From: Pirellulales bacterium
GTDB lineage: Bacteria > Planctomycetota > Planctomycetia > Pirellulales > Lacipirellulaceae
Assembly (NCBI GenBank): GCA_020849945.1
Contig: JADZFK010000085.1
Location: 1-37,748, forward strand
Direction: 5' to 3'
Length of the DNA: 37,748 nucleotides
The notes under the pieces are model-generated. The model was not told the DNA's origin and searched no databases. It worked only from the letters and a program-made list of their open reading frames with translations. This document shows positions 1-8,699 of the stretch, in pieces (within the stretch, counting starts at the first letter, position 1; each line of letters begins with the position of its first letter). The position numbers were made by a program, and so were the translations under genes.

Positions 1-46
1 CGGCTTCCCAAGCTGGATGTCGCCGGTTCGAGTCCGGTCGCCCGCT
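1..46 (+). tRNA. tRNA-Gly (anticodon CCC), 3' part
   Basis: The window opens inside a tRNA. The anticodon loop TTCCCAA is at 5-11 with anticodon CCC at 7-9; the 3' half of its stem follows at 12-16. The T arm is at 22-38 (stem GCCGG/CCGGT, loop TTCGAGT). The 3' acceptor strand CGCCCGC at 39-45 with discriminator T at 46 fits the GCGGGCG acceptor usual in bacterial tRNA-Gly. CCA is not encoded. The 5' half lies outside the window. Confidence 0.88.
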
Positions 47-84
47 CTGGATGGTGATTTCGATTCTTGTTTGATGTGCGCTTC

Positions 85-3000
85 TTACGGCTTCCGCCGC
101 AGCAGCAAGTTGATTGGGTTGCTTCCAACCACTCTGCCTTCCGCGGTTGGCGCGGCAATTTCGATCTCTTGCTTTGTCGGCAGGAATCCGTCAAAGGTCG
201 CCTCGACCGTGTACTTCCCCGGTTCGGCCACCACATGGTGTTGGCCATCATGTTCTGAAACGCGCTCGGGTTCGCTCGGGCCACGAACATTTAGCTTGCA
301 GCCGGGTAGTGGGATGCCTTGCTCATTGAAACATTGCACCATAGCTATTCCTCGCTGGCGGCGCGGAGCCTTGAGTATCTCCGAGTTCAGATCCAAGGTC
401 GTCGTTTTGCCCGCCGAGATTTTGAAATCCAATAGGTGCCGCGCCTCGAGCACACCCTCATCCGTCACGTAGTAATCTCCCGCGGGCAAGTGCTGGCGCC
501 GTATCTTCCCTTCGCCCTGCGCGCCACCCAGATACCCGAACACGGTTCCGGCAACGTTGCGAAATTGCGGTAGGATCGTGGGGGGGTTCAGCATTTCGGC
601 AGGAACATTCACGACCAGCGTCCCACGCTCCGCCGGCCATGCCACGGCCGCCGTTTGTAGTTCTTCCTTGCCGGTAATTTCAATCTCCCATTTCATGGTG
701 CAACCATCCGGCCGATTCAGTTGAAGATCGTAGTTGCCCAGAGGTACCGAGCGGAAACTATAGATCGGGTTTTCGCCGGTGCCCGCGGAAACACTGTGGA
801 AACTTCTGCCTCCGCTAAACCAAGTGTTATCCTTCTTGGAAAGGTAGGCATGGCATTTTGCCAACTCCGCTGGCTCAACCCCTTCGACTGTCACATCCAG
901 GTTCGCTGAACGCGACTCAATCGTGCCAAGATCGTTTGTCGTGTCGTGGACGGTAACTATTCCCACTTGGGCCCAATCGCCGCGTTCCCCATTGCTAAAG
1001 AATCTCCACAGCGTGTATCGCCCCACGGGCGGCCGGGCGATTGCAAATCGGCCTTCCGCATCGGTCTGCCAATAGGCGCGAAACATGCTGGAGGAAGATT
1101 GTTCGCCACCCAGTTGAATCCGAGTATCGGCCAGTGGCTGGCCGTTGAGCGTTATCCGCCCCGTTACCGCTTGTGGGCCGCCCAAGTCGAGCTTCCGCAC
1201 TTCGCCATTAGCGGGCAGAACGGCTGCGCAGGCCACGCCTTCTACATCCCAATTGTTAGGGCGGGCCACATAACACAATTGCGAGGGCAACGCGTGGACT
1301 TCATAGTTCCCCTTGACGTCGGTCGCCACGTTGGCCAGAAGCCCCGCATCCTCGCCTTCATATCCTCTGTAAGCCTCATCCTCTCGAAACATAAGCGAGG
1401 CATTCGGCAGCGGCTTCCCCTCCGCGTCGTACACCGTGCCACGCACCGTGCAGCCGCGCGTCAGCACGATGTCGCCAGCCGACACGTTATCGGAGCCTAC
1501 TTCCAACACTTCGCTCACGGCATAACAATACTCTGGGTGCGTTACACGTAACGCTACCTTTCCTGGGTGGGCATCGCTCAAACGATATTCGCCTTTCGAA
1601 CTCTTCGTGCTTCGGAACTTTTCGCCCACGATTGCCACTCTGTTGGCCGACACCAGCCCCACTTCACTTTGCGGCAAATAGTACGGTGTCACTTCCGCAC
1701 CATCGACAGGCTGGCCTTGCTCGTCGAGGACATTGCCTCGCAGTTCCACGCCACGAGTTAGGCGGATCGTGATTGGCTCGCTTCCTATCTTGTCGGTGTT
1801 CACCAGTTCCGAACTGGCCGATGCAAACCCCTCGGCCTCCACATCGGCCCGGTAAACCCCCGGCCCCACTAGCTCGACCGAAAAATCACCCGCCACGCTA
1901 TCCACGTCGCGCCACTGTGAATCTTGCGAATAATTCGGCCCACGCAAACTACTGAACTTCCTCACCCGCAGTCGGAACCGAGTCACCGGTCCACCCTCGT
2001 CGTCGGTCACGGTGCCCATGAGTTGTAGCCGCTCCACGACCTTAACGGGCACAACAACGCCCTTCGCCGGTGCCGCGATGTTTGGAATCTCCACGTGCTC
2101 AATCTCGCTCGATTGCACCGAAATCGTGTAAACCCCCGGCGGCATCGGCGCAAGGCGGAATTTCGTCTCACCAGGCTCGAGCGACATCGAAAAACTATGA
2201 AGGCTTCCCGGCCGACTCGCTTCAAGCCACAGCCTCTCCTTCGGCCTGACCCCCGTAAACTTCAACTCGCCCGAGATCGCCACCATCGATTCCGGCGACG
2301 GTGTTTTCAGTGTGAACTTTAGAGGTTGCCCCACCGGAACCAAGCGGATACTATTCGCCAGCGATTCCGAACGAGACATACTCTCTCCGATTGGCACCGA
2401 TACTGAAAGATCGTATTTCTCTTCGCTTACATGTTGCAGCTTGAATGTTCCATCGGGCTCGATCTTGGCGTTATCAGGGTGAACGCCAAACGACCACCAG
2501 TCGGGCAGCGCGGTTACCGACCACCCCGCAGCCGGTTTGCCGTCCGAGCACATCACCACCCCCGTTACCGAGGTGCCCTTCTTCAGCACGATCTTCTTTT
2601 CAGGCAGCGATGCCGGATCGTTCAACTTCGTCGTCAGTTTTCCAAAGGCATGGTTTTCAGAATGAGTTCCAAACAAGTAAGGGATTTCCGAGGGCGCTAA
2701 GCCACCGATCGTGGCCCAGCCGTCATCCTTCGTTGTTGCCGATTCCGAACTACTGAATCGTTCGCCAGCAAGCGATTTAAAATATACTCTCGTATCCGCC
2801 ACGGGATTCCCCGCCTCATCGACCGTGCGAATGCGAATCTGGCACGCTCGCCGCAACGTGAAGTCGCGCTCGACATTGCTCAACGGCGAAAGCTGAAGCT
2901 GCGGAAGGTTCCGCCAATCGGTTAACCCAACCCACTTTTTCGATTCAATCCGCAATCGGTAGATGTCCTCCATTTCCAAATCAGCGAAGGAGTACCGCCC

Positions 3001-3270
3001 ATCGGCGTCGGTCGCGGCTTGAAAATTGTTGCGAAGGCCCCCCGTCGATTGCGCGTTGCCGTCGAGGAACACGGTTGCGTCGGTGACAGGCGCGCCCGTT
3101 TCGTCCGTAATTCGACCGCTCAACTGCGTCGTGTTCGGTAAGGCGGCAGCCGGGTCTTCGGCCATCGCCTGTCCCCAGCTGAGACAAGCCACCCAAACCG
3201 CCCCAGCGAACGTAAAAACCCAGAACCAACGAGAACCGCCACGGCGAGCCACGAGTTTAGATGCCTTCAT
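85..3270 (-). CDS. Large exported protein with repeated carboxypeptidase-regulatory-like domains
   Basis: 1061 aa. The N-terminus has a basic start, a hydrophobic segment (about residues 16-33) and a likely signal peptidase site near AMA-ED, so the protein is exported. The rest is a string of beta-sandwich modules, each opening with a G-x-V/I-x-D-x-x-G-x-P-x-x-x-A-x-V type motif. Copies are visible near residue 51 (GRITDETGAPVTDATV), about 145, 235, 420, 510 (GNVLDEQGQPVDGAEV), 605 (GTVYDAEGKPLPNASL), 700 and 985. This is the CarboxypepD_reg / Ig-like class common in planctomycete exported proteins, usually taken as structural or adhesive; no peptidase catalytic domain is visible. The ATG at 3270 is supported by AAGGGAG nine nt upstream. 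It ends 38 nt from the convergent tRNA. A 16-C run lies just upstream. Confidence 0.8.
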   Translation of the reverse strand: MKASKLVARRGGSRWFWVFTFAGAVWVACLSWGQAMAEDPAAALPNTTQLSGRITDETGAPVTDATVFLDGNAQSTGGLRNNFQAATDADGRYSFADLEMEDIYRLRIESKKWVGLTDWRNLPQLQLSPLSNVERDFTLRRACQIRIRTVDEAGNPVADTRVYFKSLAGERFSSSESATTKDDGWATIGGLAPSEIPYLFGTHSENHAFGKLTTKLNDPASLPEKKIVLKKGTSVTGVVMCSDGKPAAGWSVTALPDWWSFGVHPDNAKIEPDGTFKLQHVSEEKYDLSVSVPIGESMSRSESLANSIRLVPVGQPLKFTLKTPSPESMVAISGELKFTGVRPKERLWLEASRPGSLHSFSMSLEPGETKFRLAPMPPGVYTISVQSSEIEHVEIPNIAAPAKGVVVPVKVVERLQLMGTVTDDEGGPVTRFRLRVRKFSSLRGPNYSQDSQWRDVDSVAGDFSVELVGPGVYRADVEAEGFASASSELVNTDKIGSEPITIRLTRGVELRGNVLDEQGQPVDGAEVTPYYLPQSEVGLVSANRVAIVGEKFRSTKSSKGEYRLSDAHPGKVALRVTHPEYCYAVSEVLEVGSDNVSAGDIVLTRGCTVRGTVYDAEGKPLPNASLMFREDEAYRGYEGEDAGLLANVATDVKGNYEVHALPSQLCYVARPNNWDVEGVACAAVLPANGEVRKLDLGGPQAVTGRITLNGQPLADTRIQLGGEQSSSSMFRAYWQTDAEGRFAIARPPVGRYTLWRFFSNGERGDWAQVGIVTVHDTTNDLGTIESRSANLDVTVEGVEPAELAKCHAYLSKKDNTWFSGGRSFHSVSAGTGENPIYSFRSVPLGNYDLQLNRPDGCTMKWEIEITGKEELQTAAVAWPAERGTLVVNVPAEMLNPPTILPQFRNVAGTVFGYLGGAQGEGKIRRQHLPAGDYYVTDEGVLEARHLLDFKISAGKTTTLDLNSEILKAPRRQRGIAMVQCFNEQGIPLPGCKLNVRGPSEPERVSEHDGQHHVVAEPGKYTVEATFDGFLPTKQEIEIAAPTAEGRVVGSNPINLLLRRKP

Positions 3271-3279
3271 GTCCGAGAA

Positions 3280-3286
3280 CTCCCTT
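3280..3286 (-). promoter_or_regulatory. Ribosome binding site of the 3270 gene
   Basis: The minus strand reads AAGGGAG, nine nt before the ATG at 3270. It fixes the start of the large exported protein. Confidence 0.6.
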
Positions 3287-3319
3287 GAAAAGAAAGGAGC
3301 CGCAATTCAGCCCCCAATA

Positions 3320-3335
3320 CCCCCCCCCCCCCCCC
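3320..3335. repeat. Poly-C homopolymer (C16) in a 5' leader or promoter
   Basis: Sixteen consecutive C on the plus strand (G16 in the sense of the downstream gene), about 50 nt upstream of the ATG at 3270 and 33 nt upstream of its ribosome binding site. Tracts this long slip during replication, so length variation could change promoter or leader spacing. It could also be a sequencing or assembly length error. Confidence 0.85.
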
Positions 3336-3732
3336 TTATGATGCAACCCCTTCCCCCTAATTGCAAGTGCTTTACCAACCCGCCCTAGGCCGTCCCCGTT
3401 TCAACGCCCCTGCTTCTGTCGAGATCGCTTCAGCGACCGCGCAGTGGCAAAACAATTGAACTTCCGTCCACCACTTACTTCACTACTTATCGCACTATCG
3501 ATGGCGTAGGTCGCCGGTGTGTGGGGAGAGTCGCCCGGAGCCGATGTAGAGTTGTGAAGTGTGAGTTGGCAGGAATCAAAGCATGAATATGAAATCGGCC
3601 CCGTGGCGTCGGCCGCAAGGCCGAATCTACCGCCAACTACTTTCAGCCGCCGGCACCAGTCCGCTAGCCGATTCTCTCACTTTAACGCCGCACACTCTGC
3701 GGCTGTTCACGTTGGAAGTTAAGAAAAGGCCG

Positions 3733-4671
3733 CTAGATCGTGAATCGTTGGACGCGGTGGTTCATGGAATCGATGAGATGGGTTCGGCCCCGGCTATCGA
3801 GCACGAGGGCCCAGGGTGCGTTGAGTTGGCCCGGCTTTCGGCCGGCACAGCCCCAACAGGCGAGCGATTTTCCGTCGAGGGTGAACTTCTGCACGCGGTG
3901 ATTGCCAAACTCGCAAACGATAACGTGGCCTTTTCCATCGAGTGCCAAGCAGTAGGGATAGCACAACTTGCCGGGTTCGCTGCCCTGTTCGCCCCACATG
4001 TTAAGGAGCTTGCCGTCGTCGCCGAAGACTTGAATGCGGTGGTTGCACGAATCGGCGACCCAAACGTGGCCCGCGGCATCGATCTCAAGGTGCTGGGGCC
4101 GCATGAACTGCCCCGGGTCCGAACCATGCCCGCCCCATTGCAGTAGGAACTTCCTTTCAGGAGAGAACTTCTGAACTCGGTCGAATTCACCATATTCGGA
4201 AACATAGAAGTTGTGTTGGGCATCGCGCACGACGTCGGCCACCAGCCCGAACTCGCCGGGGGCTTGCCCGGCCGTGCCTCCCAGCGTTCGGTCTTCCAGC
4301 AACTTTCCGTCGGGCGTATAGTTGAGAATACGGTTGTAATGGGTGTCGGCCACCAAGAGGTTGCCGTCGATCGCATCGAATGAAAGACCGGTGGGCCGAC
4401 CGTAAGCGTGCTCGGGCGTATGCCAACTGCGGAGATAGTTGCCCTCGGTATCGAAGACTTGGATTCGGGCCGTCATATCCACGATGTACAGTTGGTCGTT
4501 GTGGTCGATCGCGATGGCCCGTGGTTTGCTGAACTGCCCCTTGCCGGCACCGAGCGAACCCCAAACTTTTTCAGGCTGGTCGCTTGGTGCGGCGTTTGAG
4601 CATCCGCCTGCGAGTGAGGAGCACGCGGCGCTCGCCGCCAGCAAGGTGAACTGGCGTCGGTCGATGGGCAC
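3733..4671 (-). CDS. NHL-repeat beta-propeller protein, Tat/lipoprotein-like leader
   Basis: 312 aa from a GTG at 4671. That start has AAGGGA nine nt upstream; an in-frame ATG at 4698 and a longer open frame to 4893 have no such site. The leader begins VPIDRRQFTLLAASAAC: a twin-arginine-like DRRQF, a hydrophobic stretch and AGGC with Cys24, so Tat export and/or lipidation is plausible. The body is a six-bladed NHL propeller with repeats such as GKGQFSKPRAIAID, DSCNHRIQVF, EFGNHRVQKF and SMNHRVQRF. NHL propellers are binding scaffolds; no enzyme activity can be read. Odd: several Cys sit in blade positions (DSCNHR, KLCYPYC, VIVCEFG, ACWGCAG). It is divergent from the TsaC fusion gene. Confidence 0.75.
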   Translation of the reverse strand: MPIDRRQFTLLAASAACSSLAGGCSNAAPSDQPEKVWGSLGAGKGQFSKPRAIAIDHNDQLYIVDMTARIQVFDTEGNYLRSWHTPEHAYGRPTGLSFDAIDGNLLVADTHYNRILNYTPDGKLLEDRTLGGTAGQAPGEFGLVADVVRDAQHNFYVSEYGEFDRVQKFSPERKFLLQWGGHGSDPGQFMRPQHLEIDAAGHVWVADSCNHRIQVFGDDGKLLNMWGEQGSEPGKLCYPYCLALDGKGHVIVCEFGNHRVQKFTLDGKSLACWGCAGRKPGQLNAPWALVLDSRGRTHLIDSMNHRVQRFTI

Positions 4672-4990
4672 GGCATTCAATCCCTTATCGGGCGGCATGG
4701 GTCGGATCGGAGGAGCGTGGCGATTCAGATTGGTTTTGTAAGCATTGCACCACGACGAGGCATCCTTCATTAAATGGGCTGTTTGCAGGGCCTCGGAGCT
4801 CGAAATATCAAGTACGGCAACGACTTGTGAACGGTCGGAGCGGCTTGGAATCCTTGACCAAGCGCACGGCAACGCGATATAGTTGAGTGGCAACGGGCTT
4901 GCAGGAAGTGGTGACTTCCTTGCAGGTTTATTCTATCCGGCCGAGTGGCTTATCGCCCACCTGGGGAACTGAATTTCGTATTCCTTGCCT
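4672..4990. other. Divergent intergenic region, no feature seen
   Basis: 319 nt between the divergent NHL and TsaC-fusion genes, so it should carry both promoters. I could not find a convincing -35/-10 pair on either strand. An open frame extends the NHL gene up to 4893 but lacks ribosome binding sites and signal-peptide logic. Confidence 0.4.
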
Positions 4991-6118
4991 ATGCCGCCAA
5001 CCGTCATCGATATTCGCAGTGCCGAGGATTCTCGCGATGTCGTTCACCGAGCCGTGCAAGCGTTGGCGGAAGGGCAGTTGATAGCGATTCCGACGGAAAC
5101 CGTGTATGGCCTGGCTGCCAGTGCTTGCCGTGCCGATGCGGTTGAGCGATTGCACGAGGTCAAGGGTCGCCAGAAGGGGCAACCCATGGCGCTTGCCATT
5201 AAGAGCGCCGAGGAGGCCGCCGACTTCGTGCCCGTTCTTTCGCCCTTGGCGCGCCGCTTGGCGAGGCGTTGTTGGCCGGGGCCGATTACGCTTGTCGTCG
5301 AAAATGCTCACCACGATGGGCTCATCGCCCAGTTGCCGGCCGAAGTGCGGCAAGCGGTCGCGCCGAATGGCACGGTTGGCTTGCGTGTGCCTGCCAACGC
5401 GATGGCTCAGGATGTCTTGCGTATGCTAACCGGGCCCATTGTTCTAACCAGTGCGAATCGGAGCGGCCAGCCGGAGGCGGTAACGGCCCAAGAGGTCGTG
5501 CAGTACCTCGATGGGGATGTGGCACTCGTGCTCGACGACGGCCCCTGCCGCTATGGGCAAGCGTCGTCGGTCGTTCGCGTACACGCCAATTCGTTCGAAA
5601 TGTTGCGAGAAGGTGTGGTTGCCGAGGCTACGATCCGGCGTCTGGCTGGTGTGCTCGTCGTCATCGTATGCACGGGCAACACGTGCCGCAGCCCCATGGC
5701 TGAAATCTTGATGCGCGATTGTTTGGCGAAGACATTGGGGTGTCGATTAGAGGAGTTAGAGGGACGGGGGGTGTCGGTCGTATCGGCCGGCATTGCCGCG
5801 GCACCAGGATGCCCGCCGGCCACCGAGGCCGTTCATGTGATGCGCGAACAAGGGCTGGATCTTTCGCGGCACGAGGCCCAACCCGTTACCGAACAATTGG
5901 TTCGCCATGCCGATCTGGTTCTGGCGATGACGAACAGCCATCTGCGATCGGTTGTAGATCGCTGGCCGGAAGTGGCCGACCGCGCTCGGTTGATCATGCC
6001 CAATGGCAACGATGTTGCGGATCCGATCGGCCAAACGATTGGTGCCTACCGCCATTGCGCCACCGAAATACTTGGCGGCGTAAAATACCACACCGAAGCA
6101 CTTTGCAAGGAGTTGTGA
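4991..6118 (+). CDS. Fused threonylcarbamoyl-AMP synthase (TsaC/YrdC) and low-MW phosphatase (YwlE-like)
   Basis: 375 aa from the ATG at 4991 (an upstream in-frame TTG at 4985 is less likely). Residues about 8-210 are a YrdC/Sua5 domain: PTETVYGL, the basic KGRQKGQPMAL segment and the LTSANRSGQPE nucleotide-binding motif. This enzyme makes threonylcarbamoyl-AMP for the t6A37 modification of tRNA. Residues about 222-375 are a low-molecular-weight phosphatase: P-loop VCTGNTCRSP (Cys227 to Arg233) and the general-acid loop VADPIG (Asp344). The Thr in CTGNTCR matches the P-loop of the protein-arginine phosphatase YwlE rather than tyrosine phosphatases, so phospho-arginine or tyrosine are both possible substrates. 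rpiB follows, as in the Bacillus ywlC-ywlE-ywlF cluster, where the two activities are separate genes. Confidence 0.88.
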   Translation: MPPTVIDIRSAEDSRDVVHRAVQALAEGQLIAIPTETVYGLAASACRADAVERLHEVKGRQKGQPMALAIKSAEEAADFVPVLSPLARRLARRCWPGPITLVVENAHHDGLIAQLPAEVRQAVAPNGTVGLRVPANAMAQDVLRMLTGPIVLTSANRSGQPEAVTAQEVVQYLDGDVALVLDDGPCRYGQASSVVRVHANSFEMLREGVVAEATIRRLAGVLVVIVCTGNTCRSPMAEILMRDCLAKTLGCRLEELEGRGVSVVSAGIAAAPGCPPATEAVHVMREQGLDLSRHEAQPVTEQLVRHADLVLAMTNSHLRSVVDRWPEVADRARLIMPNGNDVADPIGQTIGAYRHCATEILGGVKYHTEALCKEL

Positions 6119-6206
6119 TCGCGGAACGAAAGTAAGTTCGCCCCCTCACGGATGAGAGCTGCCCAGTAGTTGATCCCCAGCCATGCGTAGCATCGCGGGT
6201 GAATTG

Positions 6207-6228
6207 CCCAACCCTCAACCCTCAACCC
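6207..6228 (+). repeat. Heptamer microrepeat in the rpiB leader
   Basis: CCCAACC, CTCAACC, CTCAACC in tandem register at 6207-6227, ending about 42 nt before the rpiB ATG. The sequence from there to the ATG is also pyrimidine-rich and has no Shine-Dalgarno. The same CTCAACC unit is found before prpC and once before lysS. Confidence 0.7.
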
Positions 6229-6269
6229 GAAATTTTCCACACCACCTCTCGCCAACCTCTCCCAAAGCC

Positions 6270-6710
6270 ATGAAAGTTGCCATTGCTAGTGATCATCGCG
6301 GTTATCATTTGAAGGAGCGGGTCATTACGCTTCTACGATCGAAGGGCTTCGAAGTGTTCGATGAGGGTCCGTCGAGTGATGCGAGCGTCGATTATCCAGA
6401 TTTTGCCGCCCTGGTGGCGAAGAAGGTGGGCAACGGCGAAGCCGAACGAGGGATTCTCATCTGCGGCACCGGCCTGGGGATGGCGATCGCGGCGAACAAA
6501 TTCCGTGGCGTTCGGGCAGCCGCCTGTGCCGACGAAGTCACCGCCGAGCTAAGTCGTCGCCACAACGACCTGAATGTTCTCTGCCTTTCCGGCGATATGC
6601 TCAGCTCGCGGAGCACCGAGCGGCTCGTGGAGATTTGGATGGCCACCGAGTTCGAAGGCGGCCGACACCAACGCCGCGTCGACAAAATCCATCAGCTCGA
6701 ACAACGCTGA
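6270..6710 (+). CDS. rpiB: Ribose-5-phosphate isomerase B / RpiB-LacAB family
   Basis: 146 aa starting MKVAIASDHRGYHLKE, the classic RpiB N-terminus. The CGTGLG motif (LICGTGLGMAIAANK) carries the family catalytic Cys; SRRHNDLNVLCLSGDM is the following family block. The enzyme interconverts ribose 5-phosphate and ribulose 5-phosphate in the cytoplasm (non-oxidative pentose phosphate pathway). The open frame extends upstream to 6183, but that part is low-complexity leader with heptamers, so the ATG at 6270 is preferred. It lies 151 nt after the TsaC/phosphatase fusion on the same strand, preserving the Bacillus ywlC-E-F order. Confidence 0.92.
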   Translation: MKVAIASDHRGYHLKERVITLLRSKGFEVFDEGPSSDASVDYPDFAALVAKKVGNGEAERGILICGTGLGMAIAANKFRGVRAAACADEVTAELSRRHNDLNVLCLSGDMLSSRSTERLVEIWMATEFEGGRHQRRVDKIHQLEQR

Positions 6711-6780
6711 ACGGGCCGCTTGTCTCGTTGCCGCTCCAACCGGTGTCTACGGCACCAACTCGGCATCACGCAAATATCGT

Positions 6781-6825
6781 GGCACGGACTTCAGTCCGTG
6801 AGAGGTACGGACTTTAGTCCGTGCC
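6781..6825. repeat. Palindromic repeat, double CACGGACT/AGTCCGTG unit
   Basis: Two near-identical palindromes in tandem: GGCACGGACTTCAGTCCGTG at 6781-6800 and CGGACTTTAGTCCGTGCC at 6808-6825, spacer AGAGGTA. Each folds alone and the outer arms (6781-6790 with 6816-6825) also pair. A related, partly decayed copy is at 12245-12276. It sits between the convergent ends of rpiB and the kinase gene and could act as a bidirectional terminator or be a dispersed element. Confidence 0.8.
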
Positions 6826-6847
6826 ACGTGCTGCCGCGAATGCCGTG

Positions 6848-8350
6848 CTAGGAAACTTTTTTCCCCATTGCTTCGACGAGCGCGCTCCGGAGGTCGCGCA
6901 TTTTTAGCGGCATTTGTGCGACGATCCGGTGGTCATTCGTTTGGGCCTGCTCGGACCAATCGTGGTGATTTTGGTCGAGAAGCAATACCGTGGGAAGCTC
7001 GCGGGTGGTCGCTTCCTGGCCGAAGCGGTTGAAAGTCTCCAGGGCTGCGCGGCCATTTGTGGCGGTCGTGAAGAGAACCACGTCGGCAGCCCGCGGGTCT
7101 TGAAAGAACCTCGCCAAGGCTCGCTCCGGATCACTCAGCACCAGCACGCGATAGCCGTTCTTCTTGAACTGTTCGCGCAGCATGTCTTGCATCTTTACAT
7201 CCGATTCAACGATCAGCAGCTTACGCGGCTGGCCTTGTTCATCCAGCCCTTCGTTGCTGTGGAGTTCCTGACTGCCGGCCGCGCGGCCATCCTTCGCGCC
7301 TCGTACTCGCTTGATCGCCAGTTTCAGTTCGACCAGCATGTCGCCAGGAGTTTGATAGCGTTTTTCGGGATCGAACTCCAACGCTTTGTTCACCACCATT
7401 GCAAACGGCAGTGGCAGTTTGGGCACGAGTTCGAGGATCGGCTTGATGTCTTGATAGCGAGCCTTGCCGGCCTGCGCCCGATCGCGGTTATCCGGCAGTG
7501 CGGGGTGGGCCGTAAGCATCTGGTAGAAAATTGTGCCGGCAAAGAAGATGTCGGTCCGCGGGTCGTCCTGTCGGCAGCCCGTTGCCCGTTCTAGGCCGGC
7601 GTAATCGACCGTGCGGCGGCTGAACCCTTCCGGATCGCCATCCGCCGCGCCTTGCACGCCGGCAAGCCCAAAGTCCACGAGCTTGGCTTGCCCCTCGCTC
7701 GAGACAAGCACGTTCGACATCTTGAGATCGCGGTGCGTGACACCTTGTTGTAGCGCGTAGGTCAACCCCGCCATCACGCCGGCCATGATCTCGGCCGCTT
7801 CGAGCGGATCGAACCTGCGGCGAGCGCGATAGAACTCTCGCAAATTTCGTCCTTCGACGAAATCCATCACAATGTAATGGGTTAGCCCCTGCGAATAGAC
7901 TTCGTGAATCTCGACGATATTAGGATGTTTGAGCTTCATCCCGAACTCGCCTTCGCGGCGGAAGAGGTCGATATACGGCTTAAGGCTCTTGTGGGTCTTG
8001 GGGTGCATCCCCTTCGGGTTGCTCAGGCTGCTTCGCAGCACTTTGACGGCGAAGATCTTGCCCGTTTCGCGATGGGCGGCCCGATACACGCGGGCAAAAG
8101 TGCCCGCCCCCACGCAGTACAAGACCTTGTAGTCGCCGTAGAAGAAGCCGCTGCGAGATTCCCCTTTCATCAGCCGTTCAAGCTGATATTGGGTCAACAG
8201 TTCGCGCCGAAGCAGCACTTGCTGGAACGCGGCCAACGGCGGATTCGTAGAACCCAATTCGCTCCAGACGCTTTGCAGCTGCGCATGATCGATCACGTTG
8301 ACATCCAACGCGCGCTGAGCCAACTGTTCGGAAGTCGTGATCTCAGGCAT
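6848..8350 (-). CDS. Ser/Thr protein kinase with C-terminal degenerate receiver domain
   Basis: 500 aa from ATG 8350; the frame extends to a TTG at 8401 with no supporting ribosome site. Residues 1-70 form a helical N-terminal region (PEITTSEQLAQRAL ... LLTQYQLERLMKG) of the sort that precedes many planctomycete kinases. The Hanks-type kinase domain spans about 73-350: GAGTFARVYRA glycine loop, FAVKVL with Lys103, HRDLKMSN catalytic loop (206-213), DFGLAG, and RTDIFFAGTIFYQML. All key catalytic residues are present, so it should be active. Residues about 377-498 look like a response-regulator receiver (KLLIVESDVKMQDMLREQF), but the phospho-acceptor Asp is replaced by Thr (VVLFTT) and the conserved Lys of the KPF motif is not seen (QMPLK). 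No transmembrane segment is visible, so it is cytoplasmic. Confidence 0.88.
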   Translation of the reverse strand: MPEITTSEQLAQRALDVNVIDHAQLQSVWSELGSTNPPLAAFQQVLLRRELLTQYQLERLMKGESRSGFFYGDYKVLYCVGAGTFARVYRAAHRETGKIFAVKVLRSSLSNPKGMHPKTHKSLKPYIDLFRREGEFGMKLKHPNIVEIHEVYSQGLTHYIVMDFVEGRNLREFYRARRRFDPLEAAEIMAGVMAGLTYALQQGVTHRDLKMSNVLVSSEGQAKLVDFGLAGVQGAADGDPEGFSRRTVDYAGLERATGCRQDDPRTDIFFAGTIFYQMLTAHPALPDNRDRAQAGKARYQDIKPILELVPKLPLPFAMVVNKALEFDPEKRYQTPGDMLVELKLAIKRVRGAKDGRAAGSQELHSNEGLDEQGQPRKLLIVESDVKMQDMLREQFKKNGYRVLVLSDPERALARFFQDPRAADVVLFTTATNGRAALETFNRFGQEATTRELPTVLLLDQNHHDWSEQAQTNDHRIVAQMPLKMRDLRSALVEAMGKKVS

Positions 8351-8699
8351 GGCGTTCGGGGAGGATGACCAAAAATGGATCGTGGGGGAGGCAGTCGCCA
8401 ACGTAGGCTAGGGCATGGCCGACTGCATCAAAATAATAACTGGCAGAAGAGTTGCGTTACTCCATGAGAAACACACCCTTCTTGCCGCAATCAACCGCAA
8501 AGCACTTTCGACCGGCGGCACGAACGGGCTCGGATGAGCCAGGTCCAAGCCACGTCGGGCGAACGAGATGCCGAGGGCGGTGATTCGGATGCGTCGGGCG
8601 AACGTCTCCCCACGAAGTCTTCTGCAAGGCTGTTCCGGTGGTTGCGTAACGTCGTAGATTGGTGGTTTCCGGAATCGAGCGTCAAACGTTCGACGAAAC
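8351..8699. other. Intergenic region, nothing identified
   Basis: About 350 nt between two minus-strand genes. Short open frames on both strands here lack ribosome binding sites and recognisable domains. No repeat or clear promoter was seen. Confidence 0.4.

Larger units (their letters stand above)
3271..3732. other. Intergenic region with a homopolymer, no gene seen
   Basis: 462 nt between two minus-strand genes. It holds the C16 tract at 3320-3335 and a small GGCC-GCAA-GGCC hairpin near 3611-3622. I see no convincing coding region: plus-strand reading frames here run on as antisense of the NHL gene. Confidence 0.5.

Noticed and set aside
4672-4893. N-terminal extension of the NHL gene to 4893
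   Set aside because: The Tat/lipoprotein-like leader and AAGGGA site place the start at 4671.
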